A stretch of 64,000 nucleotides of DNA. It comes from UBA4923 sp964486135. GTDB taxonomy: Bacteria > Bacillota > Clostridia > Saccharofermentanales > DTU023. The notes under the pieces are model-generated. The model had not been told where the DNA came from. It did not search any database and was given only the letters and a program-made list of their open reading frames with translations. Location: NCBI GenBank assembly GCA_964486135.1, contig CAZAKT010000001.1, positions 22,765-86,764 of the forward strand. The letters are read 5' to 3'. Positions within the stretch are counted from its first letter, which is position 1, and each line of letters starts with the position of its first letter. The position numbers and the translations under genes were made by a program. Positions 41,913-50,135 of the stretch are shown in pieces.

Positions 41913-44274
41913 ATATGACGCGGTGATCCGGACCCTGGCCGCATTCGCTTCAACGGCGCCCGGCCGGGCCCTCTGTGAATCCCTTTTGCCTTTTCCCTCT
42001 TTTGAGGAGGCGGAGGCGGCCCTGAACGAAACGGATGACGCGCTCCTCCGCTTGCTCAAATATGGGGAGCTTCCTCTAGGGGGTATCAACGCCATTGGCC
42101 CGGCTGTCCGGCAGGCGGAATCCGGCGCTGTCCTGGAATGCCCGGATTTCCTCCGTCTGGCCTCTTTTTTAAGGGCAGTCGAGCGTCTCCTCGACCAGGT
42201 CGCGGAGGACAAAGACTCCGGCGATCCTCTGATGATCCACGAAAAGCTAAGAAGCCTTGAAGCGCTCCCGGGTTTCAGGCGCCGGCTGGAGCAGTCGATC
42301 AAGGATGACCAGGATCTCTTTGACCAGGCCAGTGGGAAACTCCAGCAGATCAGGCAAAATTTGCGTGAAGCCCAGGCATCCGTCAAGCGTGAACTGGACC
42401 GGGTTCTGGCCAAGCAGGGAGACGCGCTCCAGGAAAATCTGATCACCTTGCGGGGGGGCCGGTATGTTGTCCCGGTCCGGTCGGACCGGAGGGGCGCCGT
42501 CCCCGGCATTGTCCACGACACCTCGTCGACGGGAAGCACACTTTTCATTGAACCCCTGGCTGTGGTTGAGCAGAATAACAGGATCCGGGAACTGGAGTCG
42601 GCGGAGAGGCACGAGATCCGAAAAATCCTGACTGAGCTTTCCGGCATTGTATCCAATCAGTCAGCTGTCTTGAGAAAAGATGCCGAGATTCTCGCGGACC
42701 TCGATTTTCTTATGGCCAAGGCCAAACTGGCTGTCCATTACGAGGCCGTCCGACCTCTCCTCAATGAGAGGGGGGTCATTGTCCTCGGTAAGGCCAGGCA
42801 CCCGCTCATCGCACCTGACCGGGTCGTGCCCATTGATTTTGAGTTGGGCAGGACCTTCAATACCCTGGTCATCACAGGGCCCAACACAGGGGGGAAAACG
42901 GTGACCCTCAAAACCTGTGGTCTGCTCACCCTCATGGCCATGTCGGGCTTATTCATACCGGCAGCGCCCGGGTCGGAACTGGCCTGGTTTCGCAGGATAG
43001 AGGCCGATATCGGGGATGAGCAGAGTATTGAGCAAAATCTTTCCACCTTTTCATCCCATATGAAGGAAATCGTCAATATTACGCGGACTGCCGGGCCGGG
43101 AAGCCTGATCCTGCTTGACGAGCTGGGGGCCGGGACGGATCCCTCGGAAGGCGCGGCCCTGGCCATCGCCATTCTCGATCATCTCAAGGCTTCCGGCAGC
43201 CATACGGTGGCGACCACCCATTACCGGGAGTTGAAGGGTTATGCCCTGAACGAGCCCGGGGTCGAAAATGCCTGCTGTGAGTTTGATACCGATAGCTTGC
43301 AGCCGACCTACAGACTCCTGATCGGTGTCCCCGGCGTGAGCAATGCCTTTGTCATATCGGGCAAGCTGGGTCTTTCACCCAAAATCATCGACAGCGCCCG
43401 GGCCCTGATCTCGGAAGAGGGGACGCGTTTTGAGGATTTGGTCTCGGCCATAGAACAAAGCCATCGGGAAGCCCGGGCCATGGAGGCCCGGATAGAAAAA
43501 CTCCGGGAGGAAACGGACCGGACGAGTGAAAGACTGGAGGCCGAGCGCCATAAGCTGGAGAATGAGCGGGCCGGCATCCTGGAACAGGCGAGGGCCGAAG
43601 CCTCAAAAATTGTCCATGAGGCCAGGGAAGAGGTCGATCGTTTTCTGGAAGAGACGCGCAAGGAAGCAGCCGGTTCTTCAGGGGCCGACCACAGGATCAG
43701 GTCCGAGGCGCGTGGCCGGCTGGCGGCCATGGGGAAAAAATATCCCCTAAGCCGGATGCGGAAGGATTCCTCGACCGGTGGCCCGCTCAAGCCGGAGGAT
43801 ATTGAGCTGGGCGGTCACTATCATCTGCCCTCCCTGGGCGTCTCGGGAATCGTCCGGGAGGGACCGGATTCAAAAAACCAGGTCCTGGTGGAGGCTGGGT
43901 CCTTCCGGGTCTCCGTGCCGGTCAGTGAATTGAGGCAGGCCGGTAAGAGGCAGGCGGACAAGCGGAGGGAATCGAGTCGCCCTGTGGCCGGCCCGTCGGC
44001 ACTTCGTTCCGACCTGATCCTGCGGGCAGGTGGCGAACTTATGCTTTTGGGGAAGCGGGTGGACGAGGCGGTTGGTCTGATCGACCTTTTCCTGGACCAG
44101 GCCCTCTTGGCCGGTCTGTCTCCCGTCCGGATCGTGCACGGCAAAGGCACCGGTGCCTTGCGTAAAGCGACCCAGGATTTTCTTGCGAGGGATAAACGGG
44201 TTCACACTTTCCGGGCCGGGGGAGAGGGCGAGGGTGGCGATGGCGTCACCGTGGCGGAACTGAATCTTTCCTGA
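41881..44274 (+). CDS. mutS2: DNA mismatch repair-family protein MutS2
   Basis: Homologue of MutS lacking the mismatch domain; linked to suppression of homeologous recombination and to collided-ribosome rescue in other species. Walker A GPNTGGKTVTLK and Walker B LILLDELGAGTDPSEG are intact, followed by a long coiled coil (about 510-620), a KOW-like region and a C-terminal Smr domain. The Smr core HGKGTGALRKA is kept, but the first nuclease motif (family LDLR/HG) reads LMLLGKR. ATG 41881 (AAGGGA upstream, 797 aa) replaces an overlong frame from 41797. Confidence 0.94.
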   Translation: MIRKKTLKTLEYDAVIRTLAAFASTAPGRALCESLLPFPSFEEAEAALNETDDALLRLLKYGELPLGGINAIGPAVRQAESGAVLECPDFLRLASFLRAVERLLDQVAEDKDSGDPLMIHEKLRSLEALPGFRRRLEQSIKDDQDLFDQASGKLQQIRQNLREAQASVKRELDRVLAKQGDALQENLITLRGGRYVVPVRSDRRGAVPGIVHDTSSTGSTLFIEPLAVVEQNNRIRELESAERHEIRKILTELSGIVSNQSAVLRKDAEILADLDFLMAKAKLAVHYEAVRPLLNERGVIVLGKARHPLIAPDRVVPIDFELGRTFNTLVITGPNTGGKTVTLKTCGLLTLMAMSGLFIPAAPGSELAWFRRIEADIGDEQSIEQNLSTFSSHMKEIVNITRTAGPGSLILLDELGAGTDPSEGAALAIAILDHLKASGSHTVATTHYRELKGYALNEPGVENACCEFDTDSLQPTYRLLIGVPGVSNAFVISGKLGLSPKIIDSARALISEEGTRFEDLVSAIEQSHREARAMEARIEKLREETDRTSERLEAERHKLENERAGILEQARAEASKIVHEAREEVDRFLEETRKEAAGSSGADHRIRSEARGRLAAMGKKYPLSRMRKDSSTGGPLKPEDIELGGHYHLPSLGVSGIVREGPDSKNQVLVEAGSFRVSVPVSELRQAGKRQADKRRESSRPVAGPSALRSDLILRAGGELMLLGKRVDEAVGLIDLFLDQALLAGLSPVRIVHGKGTGALRKATQDFLARDKRVHTFRAGGEGEGGDGVTVAELNLS

Positions 44275-44283
44275 TCCATCATG

Positions 44284-44289
44284 TATAAT
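44284..44289 (+). promoter_or_regulatory. Candidate -10 of the glycogen operon
   Basis: TATAAT at 44284-44289 just after the mutS2 stop, preceded directly by TG. The -35 at standard distance (TGAATC) is poor. It would give a leader of about 90 nt before glgB. Confidence 0.4.
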
Positions 44290-44383
44290 GATGACAGGAT
44301 GATTTTCGATTTTCATCCTTGCTCCATCCGCCACGGCGATAAGATGGTTGCCGTATTTGGTTAATCAGGGAGTGACGGGCGAT

Positions 44384-46279
44384 ATGAACCAAGCTTGGCT
44401 TTTCAATCAGGGAGAGAATTACCAAAGCTACAGAATGCTCGGTGCCCGTCCGGACCTCTCCCCTGAAGGAGACCCCGGCTTCCGTTTCGCCGTCTGGGCG
44501 CCGCGCGCGTCCGGCGTCAGTGTCGTCGGCGATTTCAATGGCTGGGATCCCAACTCCAATCATTTGCTCCCCTACGGAACGACCGGTATCTGGCAGGGCT
44601 TCGTCCCCGGCGCGGTTGAATGGCAGCGCTACAAATTTGCCATCCGGACCTCGGCGGGCCGGATCCTGTTAAAGGCCGACCCCTACGCGCGTCACGCTGA
44701 GACCAGGCCGGGCACGGCCTCAATCCTCTATCAGGCTGAAGACGATTATGAGTGGGGTGACGCGGCTTATAGGGAGGCCAGGCCTGACGCCCTGGAAGTG
44801 GGGCCACTCAATATCTATGAAGTACACCTGGGAAGCTGGCGGCGATACGCCGATGGCCAGGTCTACAATTACCGGGACATCGCCCCCCAGCTGGCTGAGT
44901 ATTGTCTTGAAATGGGTTACAACGCGGTGGAGTTGATGCCTGTTATGGAGTATCCGCTCGATGCCTCCTGGGGCTACCAGGTGACTGGCTATTTCGCGGT
45001 GACCTCCCGTTACGGGACGCCGGCCGATCTCAAATATCTGATCGATACAATGCACCAATCGGGAATCCGGGTCATCCTTGATTGGGTGCCCTCGCATTTC
45101 CCCAGGGACGATTTCGCCCTGGCCCGATTCGATGGACAGCCGCTCTACGAGGATCCGGACACAAGGCGGGGCGAGCATTCAGACTGGGGCACGCTGGTCT
45201 TCAACTACAAGCTCCATGAGGTCAAGTCCTTCCTCCTTTCAAGCGCCTGGTTCTGGGTTAACGAGTTTCACGCTGACGGCTTGCGTGTTGACGCAGTCAG
45301 CAGCATGCTTTATCTGGATTTCGGCCGCCCTGAGGCTGAGCCCAACCAGGAGGGAACTTATGAAGATCTGGAAGCCATCCAGTTTCTCAAGACCCTGAAC
45401 GGTCTTATTCGAAAACATTTCCCCCACTGTGTCCTGGCAGCTGAGGAGTCGACACCCTATCCCCTGGTTACGACACCGGTTTCGGGAGGGGGGCTGGGCT
45501 TCACCCATAAATGGAATATGGGCTGGATGAATGACACCCTGTCCTATATGGAGGCCGATTACTACGCCCGCGGCCATTTCCATGACAAGATCACCTTTTC
45601 GATGACCTACGCTTTCAGTGAGAACTTTATCCTCCCCTTTTCACATGATGAGGTGGTTCACGGGAAAAAATCCCTCCTGGGCCGTATGCCGGGCGATTAT
45701 TGGCGTCAATTTGCCTCCCTCAGGGCCTGCTATATGTATCAGATGTCGCATCCGGGCGCCAAACTGAATTTCATGGGCAATGAATTCTCCCCCTTTATTG
45801 AATGGCGCTACTATGAGGAACTGGAATGGTTTCTGCTCAAGTATCCCCGGCACAGCCAGATGAGGGATTTTGTCAGAATCCTCAACCATCTCTACCTGAA
45901 ACACCCGGCTTTCTGGGAGGTCGACCGGTCCTGGGAAGGCTTCCAGTGGCTCCATGCCGATGATCGTGAGGGGAGCACCTTTGCCTATAGGCGGAAGTCG
46001 GTCGGGGATGCAGAGGTCCTCCTGGTTATTTTGAATATGACTCCCGCCTCCTTTGACAATTACTCCATCCGGCTGCCTGCGGCCGGCCGCTATCGCCTGC
46101 TCCTGAACAGTGACGCCGTCCGTTTCGGGGGCAGTGGCTACGGTGGGCTTGACGGGGAGGCGGTTTATTTTGAAACGGAAGACAGGGGCGGTGAGGGCGG
46201 TCAGAATCATGAGTTGCTGCTTACCCTGCCACCGCTGGCCGGTATCTATCTGATTGAAGACAAGGAAAAGGAGGACTGA
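44384..46279 (+). CDS. glgB: 1,4-alpha-glucan branching enzyme
   Basis: Creates alpha-1,6 branches in glycogen. CBM48 N-terminus (FAVWAPRASGVSVVGDFNGW), then a GH13 barrel with the nucleophile in ADGLRVDAVSSMLYLDF, acid/base in LAAEESTPYP and third Asp in LPFSHDEVVHGKKSLLGRMPGD. 631 aa. ATG 44384 (AGGGAG upstream) fits better than the TTG at 44348. First gene of glgBCDA. Confidence 0.95.
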   Translation: MNQAWLFNQGENYQSYRMLGARPDLSPEGDPGFRFAVWAPRASGVSVVGDFNGWDPNSNHLLPYGTTGIWQGFVPGAVEWQRYKFAIRTSAGRILLKADPYARHAETRPGTASILYQAEDDYEWGDAAYREARPDALEVGPLNIYEVHLGSWRRYADGQVYNYRDIAPQLAEYCLEMGYNAVELMPVMEYPLDASWGYQVTGYFAVTSRYGTPADLKYLIDTMHQSGIRVILDWVPSHFPRDDFALARFDGQPLYEDPDTRRGEHSDWGTLVFNYKLHEVKSFLLSSAWFWVNEFHADGLRVDAVSSMLYLDFGRPEAEPNQEGTYEDLEAIQFLKTLNGLIRKHFPHCVLAAEESTPYPLVTTPVSGGGLGFTHKWNMGWMNDTLSYMEADYYARGHFHDKITFSMTYAFSENFILPFSHDEVVHGKKSLLGRMPGDYWRQFASLRACYMYQMSHPGAKLNFMGNEFSPFIEWRYYEELEWFLLKYPRHSQMRDFVRILNHLYLKHPAFWEVDRSWEGFQWLHADDREGSTFAYRRKSVGDAEVLLVILNMTPASFDNYSIRLPAAGRYRLLLNSDAVRFGGSGYGGLDGEAVYFETEDRGGEGGQNHELLLTLPPLAGIYLIEDKEKED

Positions 46280-46283
46280 CAGG

Positions 46284-47564
46284 GTGGCTAGAAAAGAGAC
46301 GATCGCAATGATTCTCGCAGGAGGACAGGGCTCGAGGCTGGGTGTCCTGACGGACTTCATTGCCAAGCCCGCCGTACCCTTCGGCGGCCGCTACAGAATA
46401 ATCGATTTCCCTCTCAGCAACTGTATGAATTCGGGCATCGAAACGGTTGGGGTGTTGACCCAGTATCAGCCGCTAGAACTCAATTCCTATATAGGCAACG
46501 GTCACTCCTGGGACCTGGACCGGAACAACGGTGGTACCTATATCCTGCCGCCCTATCTGAGCCAGGAGGGCAATGAGTGGTACAAGGGAACGGCCAACGC
46601 CATCTATCAGAATATTCCCTTCGTCGACGGTTTCCAGCCCCGCTATGTCCTGATCCTTTCAGGTGACCATATTTATAAGATGAACTATGCCGCCCTGGTG
46701 GCCCGCCATATTGAGAAGGAGGCCGAAGCGACGATCGCTGTCATTGAGGTTCCCTGGAGCGAGGCTCCTCGTTTTGGGATTATGAATACCGATGAAGAGC
46801 ATCGGGTTCTGGAGTTTGAAGAGAAACCGGCCCAACCGAAGAATAATCTCGCCTCCATGGGGGTCTATTGTTTCAGTTGGGATGTGTTGAGAAGGGTCCT
46901 GATCGAGGACGAGCGGAAAACAGATTCCAGGAATGATTTTGGTGGCGACGTCATCCCGGCCATGATTGAGGAGGGACGCAAGGTCTACACCTATCATTTC
47001 GACGGCTACTGGAAGGATGTCGGGACCATCGCCTCCCTTTGGGAATCCAATATGGACCTGCTCGCCAAGCCGGACCAGATCGACCTTCGCGACATGTCCT
47101 GGCCGGTCTATTCGAAGAACCCCCAGCGTCCCTCTCACTATTTTGGTCCCGATTCCCTGGTAAACAACGTGGCCGTGACAGATGGGGCCGAGATCTTCGG
47201 ACAGGTCCAGAATTCCATAATCGGACACAATGTTGTGGTGGAAGAGGGGGCCCTGGTCCGGGATTCCATCCTCATGCCGGGCTCCCAGGTCGGGGCGGGC
47301 GCGGTCCTGGTACGCTGTATCGTCGGGATGAATACCATCATCGAGGCGGGTGTGCGCGCCAGTCCGGAGGAAGAGGACGGTTCGGATACCTTTTTGAGTG
47401 CCCTCTGCCAGGACGATATCACGGTTTTTGGCCCGGACCTGGTGATCCACGCCGGAGCCAGGATTACCGGGAATTCCATGCTGGCCCTGGAGCATGCCAG
47501 GACGCATCCTGAACTTGTATCTGAAAGACCCAACCAAATAAGAAAGGAGATGGAACTATGTTGA
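46284..47564 (+). CDS. glgC: Glucose-1-phosphate adenylyltransferase, catalytic subunit
   Basis: Makes ADP-glucose, the committed step of glycogen synthesis. MILAGGQGSRLGVLTDFIAK carries the nucleotide loop and PAVPFGGRYRIIDF the adjoining motif; the catalytic Asp lies in LILSGDHIYKMNY, the sugar-binding EEKPAQPKNNLASMG follows, and a left-handed beta-helix forms the C-terminus. GTG 46284 is taken as start because GGAGG lies 10 nt upstream and homologues begin there; the frame runs back to 46254 inside glgB. 426 aa. It forms a heterotetramer with GlgD in Firmicutes. Confidence 0.94.
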   Translation: MARKETIAMILAGGQGSRLGVLTDFIAKPAVPFGGRYRIIDFPLSNCMNSGIETVGVLTQYQPLELNSYIGNGHSWDLDRNNGGTYILPPYLSQEGNEWYKGTANAIYQNIPFVDGFQPRYVLILSGDHIYKMNYAALVARHIEKEAEATIAVIEVPWSEAPRFGIMNTDEEHRVLEFEEKPAQPKNNLASMGVYCFSWDVLRRVLIEDERKTDSRNDFGGDVIPAMIEEGRKVYTYHFDGYWKDVGTIASLWESNMDLLAKPDQIDLRDMSWPVYSKNPQRPSHYFGPDSLVNNVAVTDGAEIFGQVQNSIIGHNVVVEEGALVRDSILMPGSQVGAGAVLVRCIVGMNTIIEAGVRASPEEEDGSDTFLSALCQDDITVFGPDLVIHAGARITGNSMLALEHARTHPELVSERPNQIRKEMELC

Positions 47565-48667
47565 ATCACGCCATGGGCCTGATCCTTGCCGATAACCGGC
47601 GTATCGAGCTTGGCGCCCTGAATCAACCCAGGGCACTCGCCGCCATCCCCTTTGCCGGCCGCTTCCGGATTATCGATTTTACCCTGTCCAATATGGTCAA
47701 CTGCGGCATCAAGCGGATCGGGGTGGTTGCCTTGACCCGTTACAAATCGCTTATGGATCACATAGGTACAGGGTCCTGGTGGGACCTTGACCGGATGCGG
47801 CAGGGCCTTTACCTGATCCCACCCTATATTAACCCGGTAACCCGGGCTCCCGACCGGACCGACGCCCAGAGTATCATCGATTATGTCGACAGTGGGGACC
47901 AGGACTATGTCTTCATCTCCTCCAGCGACTACGTCTCCAATATCCGCTACCAGACCCTCCTGGCCCGCCATCTTGAATCAGGGGCTGATATATCCGTTTA
48001 TTACGCCCGTGACGGTCTGGACACGGCCTCGTTTTCACTGGCGCTCGAACTGGACGAACAATCCTTCATCAAGGATCTGATGATTAACTACCCTGACCCC
48101 TCAAGCGAGCGGAATGCCTTCGGCCTGCTTGTCATTTCCAAGAAACTCTTGCTCCAGATACTGACCGAGATGATGGCCCGAGGCGTCACCGATTTTTCCA
48201 TCGTCCGCCTCCTGCAGCTCTATGAACGCTATAAGATTTTGGCCGTTGAATGTGAAGGGATGATCTTGCGGATCTATGACGTGGCCAGTTATTTCGACGC
48301 CTCAATGAAATTACTGGACAACCAGGTCCGGAGCGAGCTTTTCCAGCTTGACCGGCCCATCTATACCAAGGTTAAAAACAGGGCGCCCTGCATAGTCTCC
48401 CAGGAGAGCGGCAAAGTCAGCAATGTTCTGGCTTCGGATGGCTGTGCCATCATGGGAGAAGTGGAAAATAGCCTGCTCTTCCGGGGTTGCGTGATCGGAA
48501 GAAATGCCCGCGTGACCAACAGTGTACTCTTCCAGGATGTCCAGGTCTCGGAAGGTGTCGTCCTTGATCACGTCATTATCGACAAGAACAGCGTGGTGAA
48601 AATGGGCGGCAGACTGCACGGGCGGCCGGGCTACCCCCTGGTCATCGAAAAAAATGCCATTGTCTGA
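47558..48667 (+). CDS. glgD: GlgD, regulatory subunit of ADP-glucose pyrophosphorylase
   Basis: Non-catalytic partner that raises GlgC affinity for glucose-1-P. It shares the fold, with PRALAAIPFAGRFRIIDFTLSN, but lacks the GGxGxRL nucleotide loop (LILADNRRIELG) and the catalytic Asp context (YVFISSSDYVSN), as is normal for GlgD. 369 aa, ATG 47558 behind AAAGGAG, overlapping glgC by 7 bp. Restricted to Firmicutes, so it supports the taxonomic call. Confidence 0.94.
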   Translation: MLNHAMGLILADNRRIELGALNQPRALAAIPFAGRFRIIDFTLSNMVNCGIKRIGVVALTRYKSLMDHIGTGSWWDLDRMRQGLYLIPPYINPVTRAPDRTDAQSIIDYVDSGDQDYVFISSSDYVSNIRYQTLLARHLESGADISVYYARDGLDTASFSLALELDEQSFIKDLMINYPDPSSERNAFGLLVISKKLLLQILTEMMARGVTDFSIVRLLQLYERYKILAVECEGMILRIYDVASYFDASMKLLDNQVRSELFQLDRPIYTKVKNRAPCIVSQESGKVSNVLASDGCAIMGEVENSLLFRGCVIGRNARVTNSVLFQDVQVSEGVVLDHVIIDKNSVVKMGGRLHGRPGYPLVIEKNAIV

Positions 48668-48678
48668 GGGAGTCAACC

Positions 48679-50130
48679 GTGAAGATACTCTTTGTCACTT
48701 CTGAATTAAGCCCCCTGGCCTCGACCGGCGGACTGGGAGACGTCGCGGGTTCCCTGCCCGCGGCCTTGAGGCGGCAGGGACTGGATGTGCGCCTTATCCT
48801 CCCACTTTACAAGACCATAAAACAGGCCTATGCCTCGGAGCTTCATTTTATCCGCTGGTCGACCATCCGGCTAGGCTGGCGGACCATGTATAGTGGCCTC
48901 TTCTCCATGGACCTGGGCGGTGTCCCGGTCTACTTGGTCGACAATGATTATTATTTTGGCCACGAAAGTCTCTATATTGATCCCGCCTTCGACATAGAGC
49001 GCTTTTCCTTCTTCCAGCGGGCCGTGCTCGAAGCCCTGGGTGAACCCATGGGCTTTGATCCAGACATCCTGCACCTGAATGACTGGCAAACCGGCATGAT
49101 ACCCGTCATACTCGAAAGCCACTATCAAGCCTCCGGCTATCTTACCGATACACGGACCCTCCTGACACTCCACAACCTGAAGCATCAAGGGATCTTTGAC
49201 CGGGAGACGGTACAGGATCTCTTTGACCTGGGCGATGAGTATATGACGGATTCAAAGGTCCTTCTCAAGGGGATCCCCAACTTCCTGAAGGCCGGGATTG
49301 TCTTCGCCAACCGGGTAACCACCGTTTCTCCCACCTATTCACGTGAAATAATGACGGAATTCTTCGGAGAAGGTCTGGACGAGCTCCTGGTCTCCCAGGG
49401 CTGGAAACTATCCGGCATATTGAACGGGATTGACACGGAGCTCTATAATCCGGAGACCGATCCTGAAATTGCCGCTACCTACACGCCAAGGGCCTGGGCA
49501 CGGGGCAAGGCAGCCTGTAAAAAGGCCCTCCAGGAAGAACTGGGCCTGCCCACCGAATCCAAAACCCCGCTTCTTGCCATGATAAGCCGGCTGGATCGAC
49601 AAAAGGGGATCGACCTTCTCTTACATATCCTGGATGAACTCCTGGAGGAAGAGCTTCAGTTGGTACTGCTTGGAACCGGTGATCCCTTCTATGAGAAGGA
49701 ACTCCAGGACGCGGAGGATAGGCATCCTGACAGGATGCGGGCCATCATCCAATATGATCGCCATCTGTCAAGGCGGATCTACGCGGGCGCTGACCTCTTT
49801 GTCATGCCCTCCCTTTTTGAACCCTGCGGCCTCTCCCAGATGATCGCCATGCGCTATGGAACCCTGCCTATCGTGCGCCAGACAGGTGGCCTTGCCGACA
49901 CGGTGGACCCCTTCAATAAATTTGAGAAAACAGGGACCGGTTTTGGCTTTCTGAATATTAACGCCCACGAACTGCTTTTCACTTCGAAGGAAGCGATCCG
50001 GGTTTTCCGGGAGGACCGGGAGAGCTGGAAGAATATGGTCAAGGCTGCTATGACCGGCGATTACACCTGGAACCGGTCGGCTGAAGCCTATGAGGCTCTC
50101 TACCGCGATCTGCTTGAAGAATCGAGGTAG
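48679..50130 (+). CDS. glgA: Glycogen synthase, ADP-glucose dependent
   Basis: Elongates glycogen with ADP-glucose; GT5 GT-B enzyme of 483 aa. N-terminal loop LASTGGLGDVAGSLPAAL, central DINRRQ-like MISRLDRQKGIDLLL and C-terminal FEPCGLSQMIAMRYGTLPIVRQTGGLADTV. The N-terminal KTGGL motif has Ser in place of Lys, a position that contacts ADP-glucose in E. coli GlgA; other clostridial enzymes may share this. GTG start at 48679 after glgD, 11 bp gap. Confidence 0.94.
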   Translation: MKILFVTSELSPLASTGGLGDVAGSLPAALRRQGLDVRLILPLYKTIKQAYASELHFIRWSTIRLGWRTMYSGLFSMDLGGVPVYLVDNDYYFGHESLYIDPAFDIERFSFFQRAVLEALGEPMGFDPDILHLNDWQTGMIPVILESHYQASGYLTDTRTLLTLHNLKHQGIFDRETVQDLFDLGDEYMTDSKVLLKGIPNFLKAGIVFANRVTTVSPTYSREIMTEFFGEGLDELLVSQGWKLSGILNGIDTELYNPETDPEIAATYTPRAWARGKAACKKALQEELGLPTESKTPLLAMISRLDRQKGIDLLLHILDELLEEELQLVLLGTGDPFYEKELQDAEDRHPDRMRAIIQYDRHLSRRIYAGADLFVMPSLFEPCGLSQMIAMRYGTLPIVRQTGGLADTVDPFNKFEKTGTGFGFLNINAHELLFTSKEAIRVFREDRESWKNMVKAAMTGDYTWNRSAEAYEALYRDLLEESR

Positions 50131-50135
50131 ACCCC

